Counted from the first letter of the stretch, positions 11,240 through 23,204 are shown. The stretch is DNA of 64,000 nt from Bostrychus sinensis (GCA_020698575.1 CM036251.1:8844788-8908787); one strand, 5' to 3'. Program-made: numbers and translations. The notes: generated by a model from the sequence alone, not told the origin.

Positions 11240-12326
11240 CAGTGATGTGCGATACCAGTTTTTTTTTTTTTTTTTTACCTACAATTTGATACCAATAGAC
11301 CCTTTTCCCATGACGTCAGACAATTTCTGTTTTGAGACGATGGGATGTATCTTCATTTCCGGTGCCGCGCTTCTCCCATAAGAAATTCACCCAGACTTTT
11401 TTAAAATTGCCGTTTACAAGTTTACACAATATACAGCGATTTTCAAATGAAAATTTACTCACAAAACGTTCAAAACTTGCGAAAGGATATTAATTCTTCA
11501 ACAAAGGATACTTGGATTTTGAAGTGAGTGCTTTGTTATGTAGCTAGATAGCATTAGCAACATGGCTAAGTGATAGAGCTGCGCTATAAAACAGTGTTAG
11601 ATCATGTCATGATCTGAGTTTATCTGAATATTTGACAATCTGCTTATCAGGAAATACCACTGGATAGTACTACAGTATATTTTCATTTAGTAAAGCTAAG
11701 CATTAACAACTACTAGCTTTAGCTACAAGACAAAACACTTACCTTCATAATCAAATAAGTAACCTTCAATAAAAAATGTATATCCTTTTTTGAGTTTTGA
11801 CCATTTTGTCAGTGAATTTTCATCAGCAAATCTCTGTACATCATGTAGCCTTATATTTGGCAAATTTTTAAGACTCCGAGTAAATTCCATACTGGCGAGC
11901 AGCAGCACTGGAAATGAAGATACATCCCATCGTCTCAAAACGGAAGCTGTCTGACGTCATCGTGAAAAGGGCCTATTGATACCAAGTCTGGTCTTGACAA
12001 TAACAATACTGATTCTGATACCACCCTTCCAGTCACAACCATTGTTTTTTCTATTATATTATTGCATGTTTGTAAATTATAAAAGCCTATATGCATACAT
12101 GTTATTATTAATCTTTATGCCACTGGAGGAGCACAACACAATGGTTTGGGTTGGACTTATCTTTGTAGAGCACGCATGAAGGATCCAGTGCAATTTGTAT
12201 TATACTAATAACATTGATTGTAACTACTACTTAAGTATCGATACTTTCAGATTGGTATCAATACCGCAGTTAAATCCACTGGTATCGAAGGTATTGATAC
12301 TTTTGGTATTGATTTGCACTTCCCTA
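11240..12326. mobile_element. Non-autonomous hAT-like element with 8-bp TSD, carrying a nested element
   Basis: The outer ends are inverted: CAGTGATGTGCGATACC on the left, and on the right the complement of TAGGGAAGTGCAAATCAATA. An exact 8-bp direct repeat, CTGCACAC, flanks it at 11232-11239 and 12327-12334, the TSD length of hAT transposons. The interior has many GGTATCGATAC-like motifs and no transposase of its own. A second transposon sits at 11296-11975, so the host element was about 400 bp before that insertion. Confidence 0.8.
11296..11975 (-). mobile_element. DNA transposon derivative with ~75-bp inverted repeats, nested in a hAT-like element
   Basis: The two ends are long inverted repeats: the left starts TAGACCCTTTTCCCATGACG and the right, reversed, TAGGCCCTTTTCACGATGAC. 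Both continue with matching blocks such as GAGACGATGGGATGTATC and TTCATTTCC. A perfect 10-bp direct repeat, TTGATACCAA, flanks the element (11286-11295 and 11976-11985). On the minus strand a 71-codon frame (11938-11723) begins inside the terminal repeat and reads LPNIRLHDVQRFAD, then KKGYTFFIEGYLFDYEG, and runs straight into GTAAGTG, a good splice donor. It may be the first exon of a transposon-encoded protein. The segment resembles the N-terminus of fish proteins linked to ISL2EU/YqaJ transposons, but this is from memory and the class is uncertain. Confidence 0.75.
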
Positions 12327-12344
12327 CTGCACACCAGGAGGCAG

Positions 12345-12905
12345 ATGACTTGCTGTGGTGACCCCTGAAGTCAAAAGTCAAAAGGAAAGAAGAAAGTGGA
12401 TGCTATACATGAAACAGATTTATTTATCTTATTCATTTCATGGTAAAAGATTAATGAAAGGAAAGGTGTACAAGAGAGAGGTTATAGCAATGTTGTGAAG
12501 GTTGGAGATAGCGGCTCGGAGGAAAAAACACCAGGCAAAGCTGGAGGTAGCAGACCTAAAGATATCAGTGCTTTTACCACCTTTGGAGTACTTCTCCCAT
12601 CTTCGTCTAATGCTCAGTGCTAAAGTCTAAATGCTCAGTCTAAAACTCAGTGCTACATATTTCACTAAAGGAAAGTTATGTTGTTGGGGTGTGTGACAGG
12701 GTTAGTAACTTATGCTACTGTAGATATTTTGGAGATAAAGTCAGAGAGGCCAGACTGAGATGGTGTGGACAGAGGAGGGATAGTGAATATATGGTACAAG
12801 GAAGCTGCTGAGATTAAAGCTGCCAAACAGGAGACCTACAAGAGGAAGCAAAACCAAAAAGATTTGTGGATGCAGTGAAAGAGGAGATGAAGTCAGCTGG
12901 CATGA
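12345..12905 (+). mobile_element. RTE-like LINE ORF2 C-terminal fragments
   Basis: 12733-12905 translates as KVREARLRWCGQRRDSEYM, then, after frame breaks, KRFVDAVKEEMKSAGM, matching the well-known C-terminal tail of RTE/Expander-type fish retrotransposons (RLRWFGHVQRRDSEY ... GRPKRRFMDVVKEDM). A second piece at about 12345-12402 (GATGACTTGCTGTGGTGACC, then AAAGGAAAGAAGAAAG) resembles the extreme 3' end of the same kind of element. The pieces are out of order and heavily mutated. Confidence 0.65.
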
Positions 12906-15020
12906 GAGGATGCATTTGGCTTTTCGTCTGAAAAGGAAAAGCCAAATGAAAAAGACCCACTGCCACCCCTTCCTGATGAAACTCTCCCCATTTTTCCCAA
13001 CTTAGGATTGACACAAATTGTACAACAACCTTTATGCCATGTAGGAGATCTGGACCACTGCTGAAATTCTATCAAAAATGGACATTCCTTTAGGAGACGA
13101 GAAGTCTGCTCTTACCCACCAAGGACGCAAAACAAAGACATATATCTGTCCTATACGAACTGCAGACCAATAAATATACCAGAAGAGGCCTCCTCTCTTC
13201 TCTGATAAGAACCAGAGACCTGGCACATCTCATCTGTTTAAAAGACTTTATATGCATTAACATGTTACTTTACAGGAAAATGTCATAGCCATGTTTTGTG
13301 CAAACTGTTGAATATAACATGTTTTTAAAGGTGTGTAAATTGAAGTGGAGTAAGACACATTTCTTTTTATGACATTTACTTTGTGTCTAGCAGAGGTAAT
13401 TTGAATCCCCTCCACTATCAGGTCAGAGGGAAGAACCAGGGACACCCCTTTTACTCCAGTCTTATCTTGGGGTGCGGCCCACATTCCTCAGTTTAGTTTC
13501 GTTTAGTCTTCGTCTTGTCTTGGTCTTTGTCTTTGTCTCGTCTCGTCTCCGTCTCTCCTTCGTCTTCTAAGTTTAATTTTTCTTTTCTTCTCGTCATTTT
13601 TGTTGCGTTAAGTTCACCTTGCCGGTGATAACATCTTTTCACAATAAGTCCCCCAAACTTTCGTCCAAGTATAATTTTTTGTAGTTTATTTTGAAAAGCC
13701 TCGCGCCGCGCAACATCCGCCAGCTTTAACAATCGCTGCCTTGACCAAAGCAGCTATTTTAAGAAGTTATACTTCTAAAGTTTCGAATCGCTGTGAAAGG
13801 ATTTTTATTGAATTTTTCATTTGGCATTAAAAGGGACATTTGCCATACTCTGAGACTTTGACGCTGCCTTACGCTGACAACAGCTAAACTCTCCCTGAGC
13901 GGCATCACGCTCCTGTTCAACATAACGGGACACCTGGCGACTGGCTGAGCTTGGAGGACACACCACGACCCGCAGCTTGGAGCTGGGAACGCCAACCCTG
14001 TGACACCCTCCGGCTCTAAATGACAAAGAACAACATCCGAGCCCCTGGCTGAAACCGGAGGCTGGCTGTCGTCACCACCTTCCCCTCCTGCACCGAAGAC
14101 AGTAGACCAGTGTGGTTATGTATGATACAGAATTGGCACTTATAGTCTCAGAGTCTACTCCCTTATTCCTAAATTTCCAATAATTTAATAAGTCAATTTA
14201 TTACTTACTCCACTGCAATTCATCATTAGTTAATCAATAATTCTGCATAACGGTTCTGTTCATAATTGCATTCCTTTCAAAATTTACCTGTGCCTCAGTA
14301 CACTATTCCACCTTATTGTGTAAATAAACGTTATATTTAATCTAAATTAAGTTGAGTTTGGTGGTCTTTATCTATTAAACTGAGTCCCTCCTGGTCAATC
14401 CTTCCCTCTTAAGACATTAGTTTAGGTGTTTTAATCTGCACGTTAGCGCAAGGCTAACTGGTACCAATGCGGAGTTATTACTCTTAATCTTTGTCTTAGT
14501 TCAGTGTATATATTTTTATATATGTACCCTACAGCCACTTACGTTTTCACCATTTCATGTAATCAAAACAATATTCAGGCTTCAAATTAGCTGAACATTG
14601 AAACCTTATTCAACCTCCCCGCTTTCCTCATTTATTATCCTTTCAGCAGAGATCAAACCGTTATTTTTCTCAAATTTCCACTCCTTCCTAATTGATATTA
14701 TGAGGCTGTGGTAGTGACCTGGTGCGTGTGGGTGATTCGGTTAGGCCGGCCTGGTGGACTCATGCAGCAGTGGCGGTTGGCAGAAGCTGAAAGGTGCTGC
14801 TCTGGCCTGATTGGATTAAACTGTCCCCGTAATGGATGATCACAAAGAGGCCAGGGCCAACAGGGCACTGCCAACTCACTTCATCTGCAGCAGCGCACTG
14901 CCAGCTGCCTCCGGCTCCGTCAAAACAACCGGGTCTGCTCAGGCCATACTCTCACGTACGAGTTTACTCTCATAGTTTTTAAAGAGTTTTTAAAGCTAGA
15001 CGCCTCAATAATTTATGGGT
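12906..15020. other. Intergenic block; possible unclassified repeat at 13.49-14.42 kb
   Basis: No host gene is recognised. From about 13490 a pyrimidine-rich run of CGTCTTGTCTTGG-like units is followed by GC-richer sequence and, near 14325, GTAAATAAACGTTATATTTA, which contains a polyadenylation signal. This could be part of a retroelement untranslated region or LTR. I find no paired LTR or protein motif to support that. Confidence 0.35.
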
Positions 15021-15024
15021 TGAT

Positions 15025-15342
15025 TTAAAGGGGCTACATTATGGAAAATCAACATTTGTTTAGCTTTTGACCATGTTATAATGTTGTTCCCTCACCAAAA
15101 ACAAACCTGGAGTTGTGTTTTGTTTCATTCACGGCTGTTTGAGTAATCCTCTAGTCTCTGGCGCTGAGTTTCTGAGGCCTCAAAACGCTTGTTTCCATGA
15201 ACTCACGCCCACTCCGGGAAGCACTGACCGATCAACAAGCCCTCTACATCTGCTCTCATCATTTATTCCAAAAAAAAAACACACAAAACAACAAAAACAG
15301 TGTACAGCTCTGTTGCCACAGACTCCTCACAGCTATATTTAA
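15025..15342 (+). repeat. Dispersed repeat family A, partial copy
   Basis: It starts TTTAAAGGGGCTACATTATG and runs through ACCATGTTATAATGTTGTTC, GGAGTTGTGTTTTGTTTCAT and CTGAGGCCTCAAAACGCTT, as in the copy at 26.5 kb. The 3' part differs from the longer copy at 552-985, so the family has at least two 3' variants. Confidence 0.7.
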
Positions 15343-16225
15343 TTTTGTAGTAAAATAAAAAAAGTAGTTTGTAGTGCACTTTTTAAATTGAACTTTACAT
15401 TCATCATCATACATTCTTTTGTTACTTTTACTCAAGTAACATCTTTGCAGGATCCTTTTTTTTAATCTAGTATAAATATTGCAATAACAGTACTTTTACT
15501 TGTGCGCAGGTTTCTGTCTTTCACCTCTGGTCATGACATAGAGACAAAGCAATGCAAAGGTTTAACATCAGACCCCCTCTCCCCGGTGACCCATCCGGGA
15601 TTGATCAATTCCCGGATTGCATCCCAGCAGCACCGATCCATGGACCTGCCCTCTTTAACCAAAGCCAACTTGTGGCTTTTTCTGCTGCTTCTGTGATGGA
15701 GTTTATTGCGTGTGGTTCATGACAGATACTGCAGATCAGAAAGGTTTCAGACAAATTGTTCTCCTGCAATTAGACAAATTCATAATTTTCCAAGTTAATT
15801 CTTTCGGTGTAAAAAGGTTTCTGTACACTTGGTTCTATCTTAGACAAAGAAAATATTAATAGCTACTTCCTCTGACGTTAAAGCTTGACACTTTTTTTTT
15901 TTTTTTTTTTTACCCGGGGCTGCAGCTCTAAATGTTGAGAAGTAGTTATTATGTGGTCATTTAACATTTTGTTCTTGGCTAACTTAACAGCTCTGGCTAT
16001 GGTTGCTTCATCATTAAGTCAACCTCAGCAAAGAGAGGCACTGACTTCATTTATGTAACTTTTTATATAAATTGCATGTAGTTTTATAGATTTGTTATTA
16101 CAAATCTACAAAACATACTTTGTGATAACTTCCTTTTATGGTAGTTTTTAGTTTGGAGTCTGTTTGAAAACTAAATTAATAGTTGCAGAGTGAATAAAAC
16201 TTCCTGTACCTTTCCTGGTGTATCT
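15343..16225. other. Intergenic sequence without recognised features
   Basis: AT-rich, including a run of about 24 T near 15890-15912. No gene is recognised. Confidence 0.4.
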
Positions 16226-16233
16226 CTTGCAAT

Positions 16234-16566
16234 CAGGGTTGCCAAGTCCGCAGTTTTCCTGTGGAATTGGGCGGCTTTTTTTGTGTTGCCGTGGGTGAAA
16301 AAATTGTCAGCGGGTTGGGCAGAGCCATTTTTATGTGAATATTTCTCCGTATTTTGAATGACAAATCTTTAAAACCACTGAAGCTCATCTCTGTCTGAGG
16401 AGCTGTTCTGTCTGGAAGAGGGGACGGGTGTCACCAGAGGAGTGCTCCTTTCGACACAGCGGCACTAATTATGGTGGCTCAGTGTTTTCATACACAGTTC
16501 TGCTGGATTTGGGTGGTTTTTAATTTGCTGTTGGACGGATTTTGGCTGTCAGACCTGGCAACCTTG
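16234..16566. mobile_element. Non-autonomous hAT-like MITE, 333 bp, perfect 8-bp TSD
   Basis: The ends are inverted: CAGGGTTGCCAAGTC on the left, and GACCTGGCAACCTTG on the right (its complement reads CAAGGTTGCCAGGTC). An exact 8-bp direct repeat, CTTGCAAT, flanks it at 16226-16233 and 16567-16574. The interior has no open frame of note. Size, terminal repeat and TSD length together define a hAT-type MITE. Confidence 0.9.
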
Positions 16567-16664
16567 CTTGCAATACTGGGACAACAAACCTAGCGTTCCT
16601 TAAGTCTTGAGTCTTGTGAGAAAGTGACACGTCCTGGTTTGCCACAACAACAAGCCAGAGATGG

Positions 16665-16935
16665 ATAGGACAGTTTGACGCATTCGTTTGGTGTCTTCTG
16701 CACCATCGGACGAAGTAGAAGACAGTTGGACCTAGTTCTGGCTAATTGAACATGTCAAATCTGTGCCTCATGCAATCGAAAATATAATCCTCCCCCTAAG
16801 GCAAACAGCTGCAATAATCCAGTCCCTTTTATTCATTCATATTTACTTTAATAAGACGAGTTTAATAGCGTCGTCTGCTGATGTAAACAGTTATTATGTC
16901 GTTCACATGCACAGAACTGATGGGGCAGTCAAGAA
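16665..16935. repeat. Partial copy of the TTAA-flanked MITE seen at 37123-37789
   Basis: Landmarks shared with 37.1-37.8 kb include GTTGGACCTAGTTCTGG, TTGAACATGTC, ATATAATCCTCC, then GCAAACAGCTGCAATAATCC (in part) and AGTCCCTTTTATTCATT. Both inverted termini are missing or eroded. Confidence 0.65.
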
Positions 16936-17204
16936 ATTGCAAATAAAACAGCAAAGAAAAAAGCAAATTGCATAGTTCCACTGTAAGTCATGGCCAAAAT
17001 TACCAGCAGGTTAAAGGTTTACTACATTACACCTTAACTGTGACATCAGATACATTTCCAGTGTTTATTATTACCTAAATTATTTCAATAGTGTGAGTGA
17101 GTGATGCTTATAAACTAAAGTGTTGTGTTTGGCATTAACATGGAAACGTGCATTATTATTAACAATACAGGATGCGGTGTTTAATGAGGTCTTTGCTGGT
17201 TCTA

Positions 17205-17745
17205 ATATCAGTCTTTCTTTCTTTATTTCATTGCATTCATTATATAAAAGAAAAACAAAAAGCAGAAATATGTTTACATGACAGCATGAAGTTTGAATGA
17301 AAAGGAGCAGAGAGAAGAATAAATCTTATGTTTTCTGCCAATTTTTAACAACAAAAAATATTTACATTTCACATTTAATTTTCATTTTAGCATCTCAAAA
17401 TAACTGAATTAAATTTTTAAACTTCATCACAAACTTTATCACAGACCACTATTTTAATTTACATTTTGATAACTATTCAATACACTTGATTTAATTCATT
17501 TTAAAAATATATTAAGTGACCTTGATTTTTTGGTTTCTTTATTGAGGTTGTTCCATAATTTTACACCATATACTGCAATATTTTGTTCCATCACTTTAGT
17601 TCTGAATTTAGGTTTTTTAAACACCTTTCAAAGGGTAAATGCTTACTCTTTTTTCAAACATTTTTTGAATATTTATTGGTAAAGTATTTATATTTGCTTT
17701 GTACATTGTTTGTAATATTTTAAAATCATGAAATTTAAGTAACTT
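17205..17745 (-). mobile_element. Non-LTR retrotransposon RT C-terminal fragment
   Basis: On the minus strand 17640-17510 translates in one frame to KVFKKPKFRTKVMEQN and then IAVYGVKLWNNLNKETKKSR, the conserved tail region of many fish LINE reverse transcriptases. Upstream, IFKKCLKKE-like residues appear in a shifted frame. The downstream ~300 bp to 17205 is AT-rich 3' untranslated-like sequence. The fragment is badly truncated and I cannot assign its clade; the LINE 3' end at 61634-62340 looks related. Confidence 0.65.
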
Positions 17746-19269
17746 AACTTAAGTCTAGTGCTAAACTCTGCTGTAGAAGTTTAAGGTAACCTCCAAACAC
17801 AAACATATTTTTTTTTCTGTAATAAGTTGTGGCAATAATGATGGAAAACAGAACTATTACCCTTGTGCTGTCAAACTGAAAATGAGCTGGAACCTTTTTT
17901 TCCTACATTTCAAAACCCAAATCTTAAAATCAAAACAGTTGAGTGTAGACCTAACCCTGGGCCTCCTCCGTGTCCTGCTGCCGTCTCTTGCCATACGTCA
18001 CAATCATCTGCAGATAAGGCGTGTATTTTCGAACACGTTTGGTTGAATAACGGTCAGCTGGTGTGTGCTGGCCCTCTGTTCAGTGTCACTTTGATAGATG
18101 GCGTTCGTTTAACCCCAAAAATGTTGACCCAAGCGTCACAATGAGCTGCAATTGTGATAATGAAGATTTATGTTTCAGCAGATAAACCTATTGTGGTTAG
18201 ACTTATGTAAGCCACACTCACACGACATTTCTTTACCATCTAAAAATATAACGTGTAGGATTAGCCTTGTACCTAAATTTAAATGTTTGCTTGTTGGAAA
18301 AAAAAAGCTGTAAATCTGTGCCTGTGCCGATCGTATTAGTACAGACTCCTTAATGACAGCGAGTGCAAAGAGACTGACTATAATTCTTGTGCTTGGTGAC
18401 AGGAGTCCACTTATCATGTTTGTCTTGAAGCTCCAGACCCAAACAACTCGACAGAGAGGAGCAACGCTGAACCAGAAGTCTACAACAGCATTAGGAAGAT
18501 TAGATTTAAACACTTTCTCGACAGTCTATGCCTTTTTGTAAAAGTGAAAAAAGGTGTTGAAAATAGGACAGGTATATTTACTCAAGTAGATGTACAATAT
18601 ATGATGTTGATAATATGTTTTTAGTGTTAGGTTTACTTTTAAGTTGTAATTTTGTTCAAAGTAGTTTTTTGGCAATCGTACAGAGAAAACTACTACTACT
18701 ACTTTTGCTACTAGTACTTTTCACTAACAAGGACCATGTCACAACAATGGGGTAGATTTGAAATATTTATTAATCAGGATTCCTGCAGGTATCAGCAAGT
18801 CTTATTTAATGCTTTATAATGCCATTTTTTTTTTTTTTTTTAATGCCACAAACATACAATTGTGGGGCTTAAATTGTCAAATTTGTATTTGCAAGTACTG
18901 TAAAATACAGTTTATATAGCACAAATAATGTTGAAAGTCAAACATCCAGTGTTTGGGTAATTTGGTCTCACTGTAAGCAAACTTCTGCATGTCTACCACA
19001 CTAGTGTAGGCTACGAAAATGGTAAATTATAATTTATACATATTTATATTTACAAATAAAACTAATATTATCAGCAGTTTTATTCAAAACTATTTTAATG
19101 CATGTTGGAATAAAAATGAATTCTGTTTAATGCCACATAAGGCATTAAAGAGGCAATATTGTGTTTTGTTTGTGAATCTTTTAAATTATTTTAGGACACA
19201 AAGATCAACCTCTTATGTTTTGTTGGTCAAAAAAACGCAATAATTATTGTAAAACCTTATTTGAAGAAA
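17746..19269. other. Intergenic sequence without recognised features
   Basis: There are several 60-110 codon frames on both strands (for example 17863-18144 and 18175-18513), none with a recognisable domain or splice signals that would define exons. Confidence 0.4.
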
Positions 19270-19700
19270 CTCATCATTTGACTCTGTGAAAAATGCTCAG
19301 ATTAGGTCCCTGTCACTTTAAGAGCCGTCCCTCCCCGCTGTCCTGCTGCTGTCACGCCCCTTCAGCTTGTCCCAAAAACATACGCCGGTGCAGAATCAGT
19401 GTTTGAGTGGTGTCCGCTGCAGTTCGGGGGTGGGTTTTTTTGGTTGCTGCGGGGGAGGTGTGAGCTGTAGCAGTGCTTCCTGAACGGGACGGTGCCGTGA
19501 GGGGGGAGGGGCGCGGTCAGGTGGAAAAGGCAGACACCGGTGAAACGAACTGTTTTTGTCCTCTCACAAACTCAATCTAAGAGAACAGAGGATTACTCAA
19601 ACATGCATGAATGAAACAAAATACAACTCCAGGTATGTTTTTGATGAAGGAACATTATAACATGATAGAAAGCTCAGAAAAGATTTTGCATAATATATTT
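19270..19700 (-). repeat. Dispersed repeat family A, minus-strand copy with GC-rich 3' part
   Basis: Read on the minus strand it has TTATAATGTTCCTTCATCAA, GGAGTTGTATTTTGTTTCAT and GAGTAATCCTCTG like the other copies. Its 3' part ends CTTAAAGTGACAGGGACC followed by TAATCTGAGC. A similar end occurs alone at about 30470-30560 (minus strand). Confidence 0.6.
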
Positions 19701-21200
19701 AATGCTTTTTTATTGCCCCGCGAGAACCCTGTTGTTGGAGGATGGAGCAGATATGATGAAGGGATGAAGAGGGAGGCAGGATGCGGGATAAAGGCAGAGG
19801 GATGAGAAAATGGCCTCCAGGAGATGATGGGTGGGTGAGTTGAGACTCAGTTTGGGGGGGGGGGGGTTCTGTCTCTGCACAGACTAAGGACCCCGCTCTA
19901 GCCGAGCTGTTAGAGAAAGCGAAGGAAACGGGAGGTGTAATGGGGAAAGGGAGGTGGGGTCGAGAGAACAGTAACCAGCAGTGTGATACATTTCGCAGGT
20001 TTAAATGGGGCATGCTGGGAAAATAGGAGGAGTGGTTGAGGTGTGCTGTAGTTGAAATGTAGCAGAGGCATGGCCCTGCTCCTGAAGCCAACTCATTAAC
20101 TTCATCTTGAACAAATGCTACAACTACTGTTACTACTATTGCTGCTTTCATCTAATTACTTTTATTAATTTAAAGATTCTAAAAATGTCCTTGAGTAATA
20201 ATGTTTTTAGTACATTTAGCATGTTTTAGTAAATATTATCGTGGCTTTGCAGTAATAGTGAGTGACAGATAATGAAAAAGTAGTGCACTATTAATTCAAA
20301 ACCCTTGCGACAAACTGAGCCAGGATCAGATTAAAATAAGTCTGGTTTTCTTTCCCTCGGACTGGACATTTTGGCCAGTGACAGCAATGAAATGTCCCAT
20401 AAAGGTTTAATTTGTTTAACACAGTTCAGAGTTGATGCTTTCTTCTGCTGTTACTATCTGTCTATTATCGTCCTGTGTCTTATGTGATAGACTTTAATGG
20501 ATATGACGTGAAACAGAGCAGCCGAGTGGTTTTATGGACTGGACTTTCCAACTCAAACACTGCTCTTATTGCTACATCATCTGGAGATATATAAAAGAGG
20601 CCGAATCTTGTAAAAACTATTAACACTTGTCTCGAATAGAGTCAGCTCCTGTCTGTCACATTGATTTATGCTCCATTGTGGATATTTTTTTTGCACACAC
20701 TGCCAGTCAAATTGTAGCAGGCGGAAAGTATGAATGGAAAACATAATAATAATAATTAAGGCTTTTTCCATATTTGACCCCACAGGCTAGAGGCAGATTT
20801 AAAAATCAATTTCCTGACATTTCAGTCTAATAATTTCTCGCGGGATTTGTTCACATAAATCCTAATTTCCTTGGAATTTAATTCGATTTTAATGACACTT
20901 AAATTCGTTTGCTCGCGCTTCCAACCACTGTCCCTCATTTTCCACAAAAGCAGAACTGGAGTCTGCATGTCCTCCTTGTCTTACTGTGGGGCTGAAAGAC
21001 ATGCATGTGTTAGGTGAACGGCTGAATTTGATTGCAGCTTCACCCAGGTTTCAGCCAAGCCATAGTCATGAATGAAATAACCCAGTTTTAATAAGGCATT
21101 GGACGAACTGACCCAAATGAGTGCCAGCATGTGATCAAAATTTGCCTGTGTTTTGCAGTCTGCTATAAAGCAATTAAACCTTCGAGTGCGAGAAGAAATC
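19701..21200. other. Intergenic sequence without recognised features
   Basis: A 150-codon minus-strand frame at 19699-20151 spans a G-run and low-complexity Pro/Ser-rich sequence. It has no recognisable domain and is not annotated as a gene. Confidence 0.4.
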
Positions 21201-21202
21201 AA

Positions 21203-21400
21203 CTTTAAAGTGCATTTTCAAGCAGAACTAAGTAACTTTGGAACCTTTTGGAGTCTGTGTGATAGCTAAATGAGTTATAGCAGGGTGAATACAGCGCCCT
21301 TCATCTTACCCTGCTGTCTCTGGGTGAAAAAACAGCCTTGTGAGAATGAGTTCCGCCGTCCCGGTGTCACGGAAGTCTCGGGTCTCGCGAGAAAGCAACA
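21203..21400 (+). repeat. Fragment of a common fish MITE-like repeat
   Basis: ACTTTAAAGTGCA followed by AACTAAGTAACTTTGGAACC and TTTTGGAGTCTGTGTG resembles a very abundant fish repeat starting TTTAAAGGTGCACTATGTAA. A related, more diverged segment occurs at about 16130-16210. Confidence 0.5.
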
Positions 21401-21487
21401 AATGCAACATGGACGGGGGAAATGAAAATAAAGCTGAGCGAGGGATCACACAGGAGTCAACAGGACTCATGAGTATTTACAGTAGTG

Positions 21488-21806
21488 CTTGATGCCTCAG
21501 TGGGTTAGTGGTTAGCACTCTCACCCGGACCGTGTGGGGCCTTTTATGTGTGGAGTTTGCATGTTCTCCCCGTGGCTGGGTGGGTTTCCTTTGGGTGCTT
21601 CGGTTTCCCCAATCAACCTCAAAACATGCACAGTAGGCTGATCCTCCAGGGTAAGTACTCCTGATCAGGATCCTGGCTCAAGATCTGGATAAGGGTCTCT
21701 GGGCGCTGCACCGTGGCAGCCCACTGTTCTTGACAGGATGTGCCCGATTGAGGGATGGGTCAAATGCAGAGAAAGAATTTCCCTACGGGAATCAATAAAA
21801 AGTATA
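21488..21806 (+). mobile_element. tRNA-derived SINE
   Basis: The head has a tRNA-like box A (TGGGTTAGTGGTTAGCACTC) followed by the fish SINE body GTGTGGAGTTTGCATGTTCT and GGTTTCC motifs. The middle contains AGGCTGATCCTCCAGGGTAA and TCCTGATCAGGATCCTGGCT. It ends with GATGGGTCAAATGCAGAG and GGGAATCAATAAAAAGTATA. Box B is eroded. Parts of the same middle region occur in minus orientation at 52800-52925. Confidence 0.75.
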
Positions 21807-22714
21807 CCATACCTTTACTGAGGAATGTAGAGGAATGTAGGGCTTATTTTTAAAACAGCAAAGCAAAGTTGTTCCCCTTTAAATGCACAGTATCTGAAGA
21901 TGTCTTTCTTTTCCAACATTAGAAAAGCTACATTTCCTCTTATTATTTATTAGTAAAGTAAGAGTGAACAAATTTGTCATTACATTAAAGTTATAGCTAT
22001 GAATTTAGATTTAGACCATGATGTTCTGCAATCATCTCTGCCACGTTAACCATTTCATCTACTGACAACATCCATTAAATCAGTGATGACAATTTGTGTA
22101 TACTCATATATAGGGGCTTGATATAGTATACTTTTAGATGGTTTTCCTCAAATTAAATAAAATATGCATACTTTCATATTAAGCGATATATTCTGCAGTA
22201 AGTCGCCCCTCCAGCTCACTTCCCTCTGCCCCAAACAGAGCCTTTACTTCAGAGCTACAGGAGGCTGTTTCCTGCTGCTGTGGAAATAACTCTTTTATAC
22301 AGTGATCACATACACAGCCCTCGCACTGACCCCTCCATGCGTTTCTGTGGACTCTCTAAAAGGACATCCACCGCTTGTGCAGTTTATCAAAACATTTCTC
22401 GTCACACTTCTGTCCCATGACCTCCCTGTGCTTCTCCGAGTTCTCTCCTCTTCCTCCCACTGCTCAAAGACATAGATTTGTTAGGAGAACCGATGAGTCT
22501 GAAGGATGTGAGAGTAAATGGCTGTCTCTCTGTGTTTGTCTCTGTGGCAGCCTTGCAACCAAATGGCAACTGCCCACAGTGTGCCCCACCTAAGGCCCGT
22601 AGTAGTTTTACATATATGTTGTCATTGTGCATTGTTTCCATTGAAGTGGACAATAAAGCTAAAGTTCACACTAGTATTACATATTCCTGAATTACACAAA
22701 GAAATAGCCTGGAT
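21807..22714. other. Intergenic sequence without recognised features
   Basis: No gene is recognised. The overlapping 70-120 codon frames around 22375-22886 lack a shared reading-frame logic or domain. Confidence 0.4.
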
Positions 22715-22722
22715 GATAACAT

Positions 22723-23159
22723 TAGCGCTGCACAATATATCGCAAAATTATCGTTATCGCAATATCAGCAAACGCAATATCCGTATCTCAAGAATCTATC
22801 ACAATAGCGCTGTGGTCTTCCATCTGACAGAGATTTACACTGAAGAATCATTTTCCACCAGAGACTTAAAAGAACATGTGTTGTGACTAAATAAAAGTGT
22901 TTAAAAAGTCCAGTTTTAGTGGTAATTTAATTAATTTAGTCACAGCTTAGCCTTTTTTTATTCCTGGTTTAGTCTGTGTTAAGTTTTGTTACTGTTTTGA
23001 CTTGTAAATACAGGAACTTACATTTTTGGAAATGCAGTGAATTTAACTTACTATGTTCAAAAAGTAGGCTCTATTTTCAAATATCACAATAATATTGTTA
23101 TCGCAATTTTCAACACAGTTATCGAATATCGCATGTTTTCTCCATATCGTGCAGCCCTA
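22723..23159. mobile_element. Non-autonomous hAT-like MITE, 437 bp, perfect 8-bp TSD
   Basis: The left end TAGCGCTGCACAATAT and the reverse of the right end, TAGGGCTGCACGATAT, form a terminal inverted repeat. ATCGTTATCGCAATAT-like blocks repeat in inverted orientation just inside (22750s and 23090s). An exact GATAACAT direct repeat lies at 22715-22722 and 23160-23167. No transposase is encoded. Confidence 0.92.
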
Positions 23160-23204
23160 GATAACATAATGGGACGGATGAATAGATATTGTCAAAGCAT
23201 TTAG

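Noticed and set aside
13490..14420. Possible LTR or retroviral leader (pyrimidine tract, AATAAA)
   Set aside because: No second LTR, primer-binding site, TSD or gag/pol motif could be found in the window.
19699..20151. 150-codon minus-strand frame
   Set aside because: Crosses a homopolymeric G run and low-complexity sequence, has no domain and no splice or promoter support.
21488..21560. Functional tRNA gene
   Set aside because: Box A is good, but box B and the acceptor stem are not, and the sequence continues as a SINE body.
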